The notes: generated from the sequence alone by a model not told the origin. Counted from the stretch's first letter, positions 43,158-53,224 are shown. The stretch is 64,000 bases of DNA from Lactiplantibacillus brownii (GCF_031085375.1 NZ_JAVCWF010000001.1:2604001-2668000); one strand, 5' to 3'. Numbers and translations are program-made.

Positions 43158-43727
43158 ATGGCAAAAAAGCGCATCGATGCCAACGGGAAAACGTTTATCG
43201 CCGTCAAACCATGGTATCAAAAATGGTGGCTGTGGTTACTGATCGTTTTCGGAATCATTTTAGCCATTGGCGTTCTCTCACCAACTCGTTCGAACACTAA
43301 GCAGACAGATAAAGTGGCAAAACCAGCTCGTACAACGACACAGATTTTAAAAGTTGGAGAAACTGCCAAGCTTGACCACATGCAACTAACAGTGAATAGC
43401 GTGAAAACTGCCAGTAGTTTTGATGACGATCTCAGTAAGCCCAAATCTGGCAATCAATATTATACCGTGAATCTCACTTTAGAAAACATTGGCAAGTCCA
43501 AAGTAAGTTACAACCCCTATGATTTCAAAATTAAATCGGCCGGCAACCGCACTGATTTAGATGAAATTAATACCAATGACCGCGACACCTTAGACAGTGG
43601 CGAACTATCCGCCAACGGCAAAGTGACTGGTGATCTGATTGGTCAAGCAAAACAGTCTGGGACTGTAACCTTGATTTATACGCCGAATGCCCTTTCTAAC
43701 CAACATTTAACCGTTAAGTTGCAATGA
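43158..43727 (+). CDS. DUF4352-type extracellular protein with one TM anchor
   Basis: 189 residues: a short cytoplasmic part (KKRIDANGKTFIAVKPWYQ), one transmembrane helix (WWLWLLIVFGIILAIGVL), a linker, and an immunoglobulin-like beta domain at about 70-189 with QYYTVNLTLENIGKSKVSYNPYDFKIKSA and TLIYTPNALSNQHLTVKL. DUF4352/telokin-like domains are usually extracellular and of unknown role. It starts eight bases after the upstream stop, so it is in the same operon. Confidence 0.82.
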   Translation: MAKKRIDANGKTFIAVKPWYQKWWLWLLIVFGIILAIGVLSPTRSNTKQTDKVAKPARTTTQILKVGETAKLDHMQLTVNSVKTASSFDDDLSKPKSGNQYYTVNLTLENIGKSKVSYNPYDFKIKSAGNRTDLDEINTNDRDTLDSGELSANGKVTGDLIGQAKQSGTVTLIYTPNALSNQHLTVKLQ

Positions 43728-43775
43728 TTTCTGGTACACTTAGACCATTAAATGACTGGCGAGGTGATCGACAAA

Positions 43776-44207
43776 ATGGAACAGAAAACTGAAGAACTAC
43801 TTAACGAAATTACTCATGCTAAAGGGGCGGATCAGTTTATGACCTCGATTGAGTCCAACTTTGTTCATTTTGAGCCCGCTGAATATTTAGTCGAGTTGCT
43901 GCACATTAAAGGACTGACTAAAAGTTTAGTGATTCGACAGGCAAATCTAACCCCAACAACGGGATACCAATATTTCGATGGCAAACGTCGGCCGAGTCGC
44001 TCACGCACCATTGCGTTAGGCTTTGGCTTTCAGCTAACCTTAACTGAAATGACCACCATGTTAAAACGGACCGGCTACGCGCCGCTATATGCCAAAGATG
44101 AATGGGATGCACTGGTCATCTTTGCCTTAGTCCAACGTTTCGATTTAAACAAAACCGACGACTTACTTTTTCAATACGGCTTAGGCACTATCACTGCCGC
44201 TAACTAA
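43776..44207 (+). CDS. Helix-turn-helix-like protein linked to the kinase locus
   Basis: About 143 residues from ATG 43776, which follows GAGGTGATC by six bases; the upstream ATG at 43752 has no ribosome-binding site. SLVIRQANLTPTTGYQYFDGKRRPSRSRTIALGFGFQLTLTEMTTML is a lambda-repressor-like helix-turn-helix pattern. The C-terminus WDALVIFALVQRFDLNKTDDLLFQYGL is helical. It may be a phosphorylation target of the divergent kinase (inference from neighbourhood only). Confidence 0.75.
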   Translation: MEQKTEELLNEITHAKGADQFMTSIESNFVHFEPAEYLVELLHIKGLTKSLVIRQANLTPTTGYQYFDGKRRPSRSRTIALGFGFQLTLTEMTTMLKRTGYAPLYAKDEWDALVIFALVQRFDLNKTDDLLFQYGLGTITAAN

Positions 44208-44222
44208 AATCAAGAATCGCAA

Positions 44223-44257
44223 ACTGAGTCTGGGGAAATTCCCTAGGCTCAGTTTTC
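44223..44257. terminator. Bidirectional terminator
   Basis: CTGAGTCTGGGG pairs with CCCTAGGCTCAG between convergent genes, with A and T flanks. Confidence 0.8.
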
Positions 44258-44285
44258 GTTTAAAATGAGTCACTCGGCCCAAAGG

Positions 44286-45002
44286 CTAGAAAAACAAATA
44301 GTAAAGCCCGCTCAACCCGATAAAAGTATAGATACCGCGCCGAACCATGTGCATATTCATCCGTGGTAGAATCCGCCCCGCCAGAACAGTTCCTAAAATA
44401 GCGCCCAGCATACCAATCAAAACAATCGGGACATCTGCAGCACTGAGAATCCCATTTGCCACTCGAATACTCGTAATATAGACGACATCAATTAAGAAAA
44501 ATGTCTGCAAATTGGCAATATAGTCCCCGGTTTCTTTTGACAACGATAAGAAATATAAGGCCATCAATGGGCCCCCAATACCGAACAAGCCATTGAAAAA
44601 GCCAGAGATAATCATGAACCCGCCAGCCACATAAAACGGGTAACGCTGCGTGCCGGCTTGTTTGGACACTGTAAAGTAAATTGCCAGTCCGACCAATAAG
44701 CCACCCAGCAAAATTCTGAGTAACTGCACATCCAAAACTTTACCTAGGTGGACCGACCAAGCCGCAACACTGGCATAAACGATAAACGGTATCATAATCC
44801 GTTTCAACTGAATATGCTGCCGGTAACGGATGACCATGGTGATCACACTCGCAAACATGATCAATCCTGCCACCCCTGCACTCTGATCCATGGGTAACCA
44901 TTGGGGTAGAAAAATCATCATAATAATTGCCGCACCAAAGCCAGTTAGACCTTGCACTAGACCGGCCAGAAACCCCGGCAAGATCACGAGTAACCATGTC
45001 AA
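44286..45002 (-). CDS. TauE/SafE-family sulfite/anion exporter
   Basis: A 238-residue membrane protein with about eight hydrophobic helices in two repeats. It starts FLAGLVQGLTGFGAAIIMMIFLPQW (first TauE motif) and the second half has MIISGFFNGLFGIGGPLMALYFLS. Family members export sulfite, sulfoacetate or related organosulfur anions. TTG at 45002 lies seven bases behind AGGGGGG and is the likely start. A type-1 structured element lies just upstream. Confidence 0.87.
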   Translation of the reverse strand: MTWLLVILPGFLAGLVQGLTGFGAAIIMMIFLPQWLPMDQSAGVAGLIMFASVITMVIRYRQHIQLKRIMIPFIVYASVAAWSVHLGKVLDVQLLRILLGGLLVGLAIYFTVSKQAGTQRYPFYVAGGFMIISGFFNGLFGIGGPLMALYFLSLSKETGDYIANLQTFFLIDVVYITSIRVANGILSAADVPIVLIGMLGAILGTVLAGRILPRMNMHMVRRGIYTFIGLSGLYYLFF

Positions 45003-45043
45003 TTTGAATCCCCCCCTTATGTCGTGTTGGTATGCTAAGGTCA

Positions 45044-45279
45044 GAATGCGTCTTAGCTTTATAGGAATGCGTCCTAGCTTTATAGCCGAAACGTGGTAAA
45101 GTCAACTGCCGCTTCCGCTTGCTACACCAAAGCCAGAATGCGTTCTAGCTTTATAGCCGAAACGTGTTTGAGCCCACTGCGTCTTCCGCTGGCTACGCTA
45201 ACCAACCACTCGGAAAAACACCGAGTAATTGGTTAGCTAGGCCATGCTCAGAAGCAACCCGTGGGCTCAAACACTCTAC
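45044..45279 (+). ncRNA. Candidate structured RNA element, type 1, copy B, with duplicated 5' part
   Basis: The core (45158-45279) has a perfect 14-bp outer helix (GTGTTTGAGCCCAC 45164-45177 with 45261-45274). It also has a 9-bp inner helix (GCTAACCAA 45197-45205 with 45229-45237), a CC/AA internal loop and the ACTCGG/CCGAGT apical stem with an A-rich loop. Before it a 71-bp stretch is repeated in tandem (starts at 45065 and 45136), and a 21-bp version starts at 45044. The copy at 58.7 kb has the same loops but different helix sequences. Confidence 0.5.
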
Positions 45280-45306
45280 AAAAAAGAACCAGCATCCGCC
45301 AGTTCC
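45279..45306 (-). terminator. Terminator of azlCD
   Basis: On the minus strand GAACTGGC pairs with GCTGGTTC (with G-T pairs), followed by TTTTTTG. Confidence 0.65.
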
Positions 45307-45322
45307 ATCATTAACTTCATAT

Positions 45323-45673
45323 TCACATATGCAGGACTAACACAAATATCATCACCGACACTAATCCAATAACAACGGATAACGTCATTGACCGGGTTCG
45401 AAAGGCAATTATCCCAACGATGATCGCCGAGATGATCATGCCTAAATTGCCGGTCGTCATGATCTGATACTTGCTGTCGATAAAGACACTTTTGACCACG
45501 AGTGCCGTAAATAATGACACTGGCACAAATCGCATCCATTCATTAAACCATTCCGGAATCTTGCGCTTCGTAAAAAACAACAACGGAAAAAAACGTGGAA
45601 TGAACGCCACAATGGCACAAAAGATGACCAACCAAAAGTGGTCCAAACTACTCATTGAACTGACTGATTGCAT
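45323..45673 (-). CDS. azlD: AzlD-family branched-chain amino acid export subunit
   Basis: A 116-residue protein with four hydrophobic helices and the family pattern FIPRFFPLLFFTKRKIPEWFNEWMRFVPVSLFTALV. It works with AzlC as a two-part exporter of branched-chain amino acids. It follows azlC by 20 bases on the same strand, the standard order. Confidence 0.92.
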   Translation of the reverse strand: MQSVSSMSSLDHFWLVIFCAIVAFIPRFFPLLFFTKRKIPEWFNEWMRFVPVSLFTALVVKSVFIDSKYQIMTTGNLGMIISAIIVGIIAFRTRSMTLSVVIGLVSVMIFVLVLHM

Positions 45674-45693
45674 AACTAAAACCCCTCTGTGCC

Positions 45694-46461
45694 CTACTTG
45701 TCAGAGTCTTCTTCCATGGCCGATTGACCAGTGGGATCGTGGACTTTATATAATAAATGACTTTCCGGCTTATGTGCTAGTAAGTGACGTTCAATAAAGT
45801 AGCCAGTTAACGACGCTAATAACGTCGCCACGACTAACCCTAACGTACTCTTCATCCAAACTAGGAAGAAGATCGTCAGAACCCCAGATAAAGCACAGAC
45901 TAAAATGGTTAAGCGACTCTTAGTTTGCATAATGGCCATGTAAATAAACAGGGCAGTTAATGCAAAATCTACGACGCTTAAATTAATGGTCAAGGCGCTA
46001 CCAATTAAACTCCCAATAATATTGCTGACAGTCCAAAATAGTAACGAGTAGTGCTCAACTAGCAATGCTTGACTTGGTTTCCAATGTTTATCCGTCGCAA
46101 ATTTCAAATAATTCACAGCGTAATTTTCATCATTCATCGAAAATGCAAAAAAGAGGATAAACGGTAGCCGCTGTCCTTTTAAATAACGGGACAGACTTGA
46201 TCCTAGCAATGCATAACGTAGTTCCAAGAAAAACATCATCAAAATAATTGTTGTCATTGGTGCATTGATGGTCAACATCGATGCAATCAAAAATTGGGCG
46301 CCACCGGAAAAGACCATGACTGAAATTAACGCTGTCAGTAAATGGTTGAACCCGGCTGCATGCAATAAAACCCCACAAGCGAGACCAATGGGAATATAGC
46401 TAAGCCCAAGTGGCATGACAGTTCGCAATACCACTAACCAATTTGGCTCGTTCTTTTTCAC
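45694..46461 (-). CDS. azlC: AzlC-family branched-chain amino acid exporter
   Basis: About 255 residues from GTG 46461 (reading MKKNEPNWLV), eight bases behind GGAGG. The reading to 46506 would add 15 residues and absorb that ribosome-binding site. It has LGLSYIPIGLACGVLLHAAGF, FSGGAQFLIASML and FFLELRYALLGSSLS, then FAFSMNDENYAVN. It forms the membrane exporter with AzlD. A 13-of-14 cre match lies about 150 bases upstream. Confidence 0.92.
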   Translation of the reverse strand: MKKNEPNWLVVLRTVMPLGLSYIPIGLACGVLLHAAGFNHLLTALISVMVFSGGAQFLIASMLTINAPMTTIILMMFFLELRYALLGSSLSRYLKGQRLPFILFFAFSMNDENYAVNYLKFATDKHWKPSQALLVEHYSLLFWTVSNIIGSLIGSALTINLSVVDFALTALFIYMAIMQTKSRLTILVCALSGVLTIFFLVWMKSTLGLVVATLLASLTGYFIERHLLAHKPESHLLYKVHDPTGQSAMEEDSDK

Positions 46462-46604
46462 CAAGAATGCCTCCAGTACCTTACCAGTAAAGAATTCTAG
46501 CAACATTGTCTGATGTCTATTTGTTTAGACATTCGGGTTTAATTTTAACATGTTTCTAACGGCAATCCTACCTCTAACATTAGATTGTTCGCTTATTAAC
46601 AATT

Positions 46605-46618
46605 AGAAAACGTTTACA
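46605..46618 (-). promoter_or_regulatory. cre-like site upstream of azlCD
   Basis: On the minus strand TGTAAACGTTTTCT matches 13 of 14 cre positions. It lies between the GNAT stop and azlC. Confidence 0.5.
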
Positions 46619-46628
46619 TCATTATTTT

Positions 46629-47126
46629 CTAGTCGAAATGCTTACCCAAGATCACTAAATCGTTGGCACGATGATCAAGTTCGGCAACGCCTGGTAAAAA
46701 GCCCCATTGGTCATAACCAAATTTTTGGAATAATTTGATGCTGGCTAAGTTACTTGAAAAGACGTAGGCCAGCAAAACATTGAGTCCCGCTAACGTGACT
46801 TTACCAGGAACCATTTCCAAAACTTGGCTGCCAATCCCTTGGCCTTGAACACTTCGGTCTAAATAAATCGAAATTTCAGCTGTTTTAGCATAGGCAGCTC
46901 GGCCATAAAAAGCCGAAAAGCTCAGCCAACCGACAATTAAATCGCCGTTGCTGATCACCCATAATGGATAATGAGGCGCAGTGTGTCCCAAGAACCACTC
47001 CCGCCGTTGATCAACGGTCACTGGCTTTAGGTCAGCCGTGACCTGATGACCTGGTATGACTTGATTATAAATATCGACAATAATTGGTAAATCTGACATG
47101 GTCGCAGTACGCAGTGTTATCCCCAT
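46629..47126 (-). CDS. GNAT-family N-acetyltransferase (phosphinothricin acetyltransferase-like)
   Basis: About 165 residues from ATG 47126, behind GGGAGG. It has ITLRTATMSDLPIIVDIYNQVI at the start, LIVGWLSFSAFYGRAAYAKTAEISIYLDRSVQGQGIGSQVLEMV (acetyl-CoA loop QGQGIG) and SIKLFQKFGYDQWGFLPGVAELDHRANDLVILGK. This ordering is typical of the PAT/MnaT branch that acetylates amino acid-like compounds such as methionine sulfoximine; the substrate here is unproven. Confidence 0.9.
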   Translation of the reverse strand: MGITLRTATMSDLPIIVDIYNQVIPGHQVTADLKPVTVDQRREWFLGHTAPHYPLWVISNGDLIVGWLSFSAFYGRAAYAKTAEISIYLDRSVQGQGIGSQVLEMVPGKVTLAGLNVLLAYVFSSNLASIKLFQKFGYDQWGFLPGVAELDHRANDLVILGKHFD

Positions 47127-47300
47127 GACTATTGAACCTCCCATTCACAATGCCCCATTTGTAAAACCCTTACTTATTATACAATTATTCTGGAAAGGCT
47201 GATATTTCTTTTTTATGTCACTTTTTCTAACACCTTTCCAAGTGCCCGCCAGCCTTGTCAGAGTCACAAGGACCAGTGAACTCACAAACAAGCCTAACGC

Positions 47301-47334
47301 AAAAACGAGCCTGAGGTTTCCCCCAGACTCGTTA
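47301..47334 (-). terminator. Terminator of dacA
   Basis: On the minus strand AACGAGTCTGGGGG pairs with CCTCAGGCTCGTT, followed by TTTTGCG. Confidence 0.8.
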
Positions 47335-47357
47335 CACAAATAATCACTTGATTCAGT

Positions 47358-48689
47358 TTAGAACCAACTCTTAACCCCACGCCACATACGGACGAAGATG
47401 TTGGCCTTTTCGATCGATTTCTTTGGTGTCACGTTGACCGTGAGTGGCTTGCTCTTTGTGCCATCAACGACTTGAATAGTCTTCTTATTCAACGACAAGT
47501 TGGCCGTCCCAACCGTTTTACCATTCTTAACCGGTGCTTGTAATTTTCCAGCAGTCGTAGCTGACTTCTTCAAGCTAGCCTTACCAGTAACCTCAGAAGC
47601 ATCCGTCCCTGTTGGCAAATAGATCTTTGTGCTAGTCCCATTAGCAACCAAGTCTGATGTCAAAACTTTCCCATCTTGAACATCCACGGCTTTGACACCC
47701 TTGATCGTGTTGTTCTTAGCTAAGGTCGTATTAGTATAGTTATGATAAACATATGACATGATCTGGGCCGTTTGCGTGAAACGCTCCGTCCCATTATCAT
47801 TAGCGGCACCCGCATGCATCACAACCGTAATAATTCGATTACCGTTGCTGAGTTTAACCGTCCCAGTAAAGGCATTCCCGGCCTTAGTAGACGTCCCAGT
47901 CTTCAAGCCATCTACTGGCAACGCTGCATAATGCTTAACTAACCCTTTTAACATGTAGTTCCGGTTATCCATCTTCGTTGCGGAACTCGTGCCTTTTTCG
48001 AACCAGGCATGGGCAATGCTAGAGGTCGTCAAAACTTCAGGGTATTTAGCCAACAGTTTTTGAGCAACCGTCGCAACATCTTGCGCTGACATTTCGTTTT
48101 CAGCGTTAGCCGCAACATTGCTATAACCGATTGCGCTACCGACTTCTTTGTTAGTCAAGCCAGAAGCGTTAATGATCGTCGCATCCGTAATGCCAAATGA
48201 TTTAGCCGTTTGCCGCATCATCGTGACAAACTTATGTGGCGTGCCAGCGACCGCATCACCTAACGCCGTAATTGCCGCGTTGGCTGAATAAATTTCGGTC
48301 GCATTGTATAACTCACGGACTGAATAAGTCTTTGTTGCTAATAATGGCACATTCGCATATTCCGTATTTTGACTCATCTTAGCGACATCTTTGCTGACGC
48401 TAATTTTTTGGTTCCAAGATAATTTGCCTTGATGGATCGCTTGTAAGACTAAATAAGTACTCAACATCTTCGTCATTGAGGCAATCGCCATTGGCTTAGT
48501 ACTATTTTTGTCATACAAGATCTGACCAGTTCCCGCGTCGACCGCGATAGCAGCCTTAGCTGAAATTGATGGCGTGGTAGCGGCTTGCGCCGTAATACCG
48601 GCCCCCGCAAGACCTAAACCAGCCGTCGTGAACGTCACCGCCGCAACCAAACTGATCATAACTTTCTTTAACTTTCCCGCAACTCTCAT
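47358..48689 (-). CDS. dacA: D-alanyl-D-alanine carboxypeptidase (PBP5 type)
   Basis: Trims the terminal D-Ala from peptidoglycan pentapeptides at the outer membrane face. 443 residues. A signal peptide (cleavage after AQA near residue 36), IASMTKMLSTYLVLQ (SxxK active site near residue 70), YSANAAITALGD (SxN) and DGLKTGTSTKAG (KTG) are all present. A C-terminal beta domain and an amphipathic helix (NIFVRMWRGVKSWF) serve as membrane anchor. Directly upstream on the same strand is a two-component system, which may regulate it. Confidence 0.95.
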   Translation of the reverse strand: MRVAGKLKKVMISLVAAVTFTTAGLGLAGAGITAQAATTPSISAKAAIAVDAGTGQILYDKNSTKPMAIASMTKMLSTYLVLQAIHQGKLSWNQKISVSKDVAKMSQNTEYANVPLLATKTYSVRELYNATEIYSANAAITALGDAVAGTPHKFVTMMRQTAKSFGITDATIINASGLTNKEVGSAIGYSNVAANAENEMSAQDVATVAQKLLAKYPEVLTTSSIAHAWFEKGTSSATKMDNRNYMLKGLVKHYAALPVDGLKTGTSTKAGNAFTGTVKLSNGNRIITVVMHAGAANDNGTERFTQTAQIMSYVYHNYTNTTLAKNNTIKGVKAVDVQDGKVLTSDLVANGTSTKIYLPTGTDASEVTGKASLKKSATTAGKLQAPVKNGKTVGTANLSLNKKTIQVVDGTKSKPLTVNVTPKKSIEKANIFVRMWRGVKSWF

Positions 48690-48755
48690 TTCTCAATTAT
48701 CCCTTTCTTGAACGTGTTAAATTTAAGTTTAATTAATTCTGCGCCCGTACACAAG

Positions 48756-49916
48756 TTAATTTGAAACTTTTTGTGCGGTTTTTGTTAGCGGGTGATCATG
48801 CTTGACAGGTAAATGGATCACAAAACTCGTCAAGGCATCGTCACTTTGCGCGTAAATATAGCCGCCATGGTGCTGTACAATGCTTTGCGCGATAGCCAGA
48901 CCTAACCCAGAACCACCCGTCGCTTTTGACCGTGATTCCTCCACTCGGTAAAATCGTTCAAATAACATACCTAACGAATCTGCTGGAATCCGCTGTCCAT
49001 CGTTCGTCACGTGGATCACAACTTCTTCACCACGTTGCTCCGCCTGCAAGATTACCTTGTGCGCGCCAGTCCCATATTTAAAAGCATTTGTGATTAAATT
49101 GTTGAAGACCCGACCAAGCTTTTCAGCATCCGCTTCTAAATAAATCGGTTGTTGGCCACTTTCGACTTCCAACGTCAAATGCTTCTTATTCGCTTCCAAT
49201 TCAAAACTAGCCGCCAATTGTTCTAACATCGCAGTCAAATTTAACCGGCTAATATTCAACGGTGTTTCCGTTTGCCGAACCTTCGTATATTCAAACAGAT
49301 CTTCAACTAATGATTTCATCTGAGTCGCTTTGAGATACGCAATGTGCGCGTATTTGACCAAATCATCTTCCGATTGATACTGCTGATTCTCAATCAGGCC
49401 CAGATAGCCAATAATCGACGTCAGTGGCGTCCGAATATCATGACTCACATTGGTAATCAAGGCATCTTTGGAATGCTCAATTTCGCGTTCCTCGTCCATT
49501 GAATGGATTGCTGAATCGACCAATGCATTCACACTTTCGACGACCCGCTGCGTATCACCCGTTAAATTAAAATTAATTCGATGATCAAAATGACCGGCAG
49601 CAATGTAGTGCAATTCACTAATAATATGACGTAACTGCATTTGCTTATAACGCCGAATCAGGCGCCAATACAGCACGAAACCATCCGCAATAACCATCAA
49701 CGCAATAAAGATATTTTCATAACTCCACAATTGATAATTATTGGGACCAATCATAATCGATCGTTTGATCTGGAAAATCCCACTTTGCAAGCCGGGGTTA
49801 TGCGCAATCGCACTATTGATCAAAACCACGATCGACAAGTTTAAAAGGAGTAGCAGAATAACGGTCACTACTCCTTCAAAAAATAATTCACTTTTTTCGC
49901 GTCCTGTTAATTTCAA
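48756..49916 (-). CDS. Sensor histidine kinase (VanS-like)
   Basis: 386 residues with two N-terminal transmembrane helices (VVTVILLLLLNLSIVVLIN and ENIFIALMVIADGFVLYW) and a short extracellular loop. The HisKA domain has ALITNVSHDIRTPLTSIIGYLGLIE (phospho-His near residue 160). The ATPase part has VFNNLITNAFKYGTG (N box) and GLGLAIAQSIVQHHGG (G2 box). The start is TTG 49916, behind GAGG. It follows the response regulator gene by 15 bases. Architecture and the dacA neighbour recall VanS-type envelope sensors, though VanS proper is a distinct resistance protein. Confidence 0.93.
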   Translation of the reverse strand: MKLTGREKSELFFEGVVTVILLLLLNLSIVVLINSAIAHNPGLQSGIFQIKRSIMIGPNNYQLWSYENIFIALMVIADGFVLYWRLIRRYKQMQLRHIISELHYIAAGHFDHRINFNLTGDTQRVVESVNALVDSAIHSMDEEREIEHSKDALITNVSHDIRTPLTSIIGYLGLIENQQYQSEDDLVKYAHIAYLKATQMKSLVEDLFEYTKVRQTETPLNISRLNLTAMLEQLAASFELEANKKHLTLEVESGQQPIYLEADAEKLGRVFNNLITNAFKYGTGAHKVILQAEQRGEEVVIHVTNDGQRIPADSLGMLFERFYRVEESRSKATGGSGLGLAIAQSIVQHHGGYIYAQSDDALTSFVIHLPVKHDHPLTKTAQKVSN

Positions 49917-49931
49917 AAGCTAACCTCGCTA

Positions 49932-50621
49932 TTAGCGTGATTCAATCTTATAACCGACGCCCCAAACAGTTTGGATCACCTTTTCACCATCTGTGGCTTC
50001 TTCAATCTTATCCCGTAAATGGCTAACGTGCACCATGACCGTTTTCGCGGAAACAATGCTTTCTTGTTGCCAAACACGTTCAAAAATATCGTCAGCGGAA
50101 AAGACCCGATTTGGATGACTAGCTAATAGGTATAGAATTCCAAACTCCAACGCTGTCAGTTGAATATCCTTACCAGTCAACGTTTTTACTTCATGAGAGT
50201 CTTTATTGATGGTCAATGGTCCGATGTCCAAAATATCTGGTTCGGTAGTTGTCACGTTGTTTTCTGAACGTCGCAGTAAAGATTTGACTCGCGCCATAAT
50301 TTCTAATGGATTAAACGGCTTCGTGACATAGTCGTCAGCCCCAGTAATTAAGCCTTGAATTTTATCCATATCACCAGTCTTGGCAGATAATACTAAAATT
50401 GGTAATTGGGAATCTTTCCGAACTTCCTTGATAACTTCGATACCATCCATTTCAGGCATCATGATGTCCAAAATCATCAAAGCAATATCGGGATTCGTGT
50501 TTAATTTCGTTAAGGCCTCTTTACCATTATAAGCACTAATTGGTTCGTAGCCTTCGTTTTTGATATAAATTTCTAATAATTGCGCAATTTCTTTGTCGTC
50601 ATCGACTACCAAAATTTTCAT
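49932..50621 (-). CDS. OmpR-family response regulator
   Basis: 229 residues. The receiver domain has ILVVDDDKEIAQLLEIY, the phospho-acceptor in ALMILDIMMPEMDGI near residue 53, PILVLSAKTG and GADDYVTKPFNPLEIMARV. The C-terminal winged helix has LTALEFGILYLLASHPNRVFSADDIFERVW and TVMVHVSHLRDKIE. It is the partner of the kinase encoded immediately downstream. Likely targets include dacA. Confidence 0.95.
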   Translation of the reverse strand: MKILVVDDDKEIAQLLEIYIKNEGYEPISAYNGKEALTKLNTNPDIALMILDIMMPEMDGIEVIKEVRKDSQLPILVLSAKTGDMDKIQGLITGADDYVTKPFNPLEIMARVKSLLRRSENNVTTTEPDILDIGPLTINKDSHEVKTLTGKDIQLTALEFGILYLLASHPNRVFSADDIFERVWQQESIVSAKTVMVHVSHLRDKIEEATDGEKVIQTVWGVGYKIESR

Positions 50622-50770
50622 ATTAAATTTCTCCTTAAGTAATTCTGATTATATTCTACCAAAAAGGACTGCTTTAAGGGCGCTTGACGGCCTTTTTTAG
50701 AGAAAACGCAAAGAATTAGGTCAATTTAGGGCTTCTTTATGAGTTTAGTAGTTACGTTTATGAGTATTGA

Positions 50771-50803
50771 CTTAGTTTGCCGTTCCGGTTGGTCTGGACT
50801 AAT
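50771..50803 (+). repeat. Solitary copy of the type-1 5' box
   Basis: TTTGCCGTTCCGGTTGGTCT-GGACT recurs on the minus strand at 58841-58873 with few changes, at the start of type-1 copy D. The hairpin core is not evident here; 50804-51139 holds no supported gene. Confidence 0.45.
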
Positions 50804-51139
50804 CAGTAATCCTGATAGTAATTGGTTTTCATCCATACTAAGCTACTAATAGCTCACAAACACCCTCTAACGTCGGAATAGAACAATTCGTTGGCTATAT
50901 CGAAACACTCCGCTGGGTGGTTTTAGCGTCTGACCAACTTTTAAAACACGTGGCCTTCGGTTTGAAAACACCTTACAGCGAACGGACTGGTCAACGGAGA
51001 CTTAAAATCATAAAAATGAACACTATGATTCACACATTTCCAGATGAAATAAAAAACAGACAAAAAGCTCACAATTGCGATACTTCTAAGGCGATTAAAC
51101 TAGACAGAAAGCTCACAATTGCAAGGCTATTTTAGAAGC

Positions 51140-51180
51140 CAAAAATGGCCCGCGAAACTTATCCCGTTTCGCGGACCATT
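51140..51180 (-). terminator. Terminator of guaB
   Basis: On the minus strand AATGGTCCGCGAAAC pairs with GTTTCGCGGGCCATT, followed by TTTTGG. Confidence 0.9.
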
Positions 51181-51198
51181 CTAATTAATCGCAGCTAA

Positions 51199-52356
<1,158 letters not shown>

Positions 52357-52460
52357 TTAGCTCCTTATGATTTTATTTTATCTGTAAAGGTAACAAAACA
52401 TCGGCACAAATGCAAGGATTCGACCAAATTTTCAGTGACTTTTCATTTAAGCGACTTTTT

Positions 52461-52495
52461 CAAAAAAGAAACCTAAGCGCCTGCCTAGATTTCTC
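52461..52495 (-). terminator. Terminator of the ychF-DUF1129 unit
   Basis: On the minus strand GAAATCTAGGC pairs with GCTTAGGTTTC, followed by TTTTTT. Confidence 0.75.
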
Positions 52496-52504
52496 AGTGT
52501 AAGT

Positions 52505-53224
52505 TTAAAATAAACTAGTGGTAATATTAAATTTCCGTTTAAGCCACATCCGTGCGAAGAACACAAGGGCAGCAATCACGAGATAAACCGCAGCTGGTAA
52601 CGCTGGGTTTAATGCCTTTGGTAACATCGCAGCGGTGGTGAAGATCAACATCCAGACCATTACAGCCAAAATTGACCATAAAATCTTTCGCCACATTGGC
52701 ACTTTCGGCTTATTCTTGTCTGGTGCCAAATATTCAAACAATTTGGCAACACCCAAACCACCGACCACAGAGGTCAACAGAATCGCGGTGATCCCGTTGG
52801 CACCCTGCGATTCTTGTGAAGCTTTGGAAATGAAGCCCATGACCCCATACATCAAGCAGAAGATCATGAATAACATCAGCCCATTATCAAGTGATGTCAC
52901 CCAATAATTTGCCTTAGCTTGTTCACGTGGCGTTTTTTTAGGACCCGAGATGATTGCTTGCGTCCGTTCTTGAACCGTCCCGTACAATTGACGCGCAGTT
53001 GTCCCTTTATGCTGTTCCGCTAACAACGTCGCCATCATTTCATCGAGAGCTGCTTTTTTCTTTTCACCTGACAAAGCTGTCTCATTTAGTGACTTACGCA
53101 TTTGTCGCATGTATTCATCATTACGCTTCGTTAATTCGGTATCATCCCGTAAAGGATGTTCCGCCGCTTGGATCTGCTTAGCACCCGCTTGAGCATTCCG
53201 TGGTTTATTTGGCCCTTCACTCAT
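52505..53224 (-). CDS. DUF1129-family membrane protein
   Basis: 239 residues. The N-terminal 110 residues are soluble and charged (LRDDTELTKRNDEYMRQMRKSLNE, TTARQLYGTVQERTQAI). Five or so transmembrane helices follow, ending in ARMWLKRKFNITTSLF. This is the usual layout of DUF1129 proteins in lactobacilli, which lie next to ychF. The function is unknown. GGGGGAACTGCTC precedes the ATG. Confidence 0.88.
   Translation of the reverse strand: MSEGPNKPRNAQAGAKQIQAAEHPLRDDTELTKRNDEYMRQMRKSLNETALSGEKKKAALDEMMATLLAEQHKGTTARQLYGTVQERTQAIISGPKKTPREQAKANYWVTSLDNGLMLFMIFCLMYGVMGFISKASQESQGANGITAILLTSVVGGLGVAKLFEYLAPDKNKPKVPMWRKILWSILAVMVWMLIFTTAAMLPKALNPALPAAVYLVIAALVFFARMWLKRKFNITTSLF

Noticed and set aside
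47145..47339. 64-residue minus-strand frame between dacA and the GNAT gene
   Set aside because: It includes the dacA terminator and shows no coding signs.
50917..51135. 72-residue plus-strand frame upstream of the guaB terminator
   Set aside because: No ribosome-binding site; low-complexity direct repeats (AGAAAGCTCACAATTGC-like) explain the open frame.
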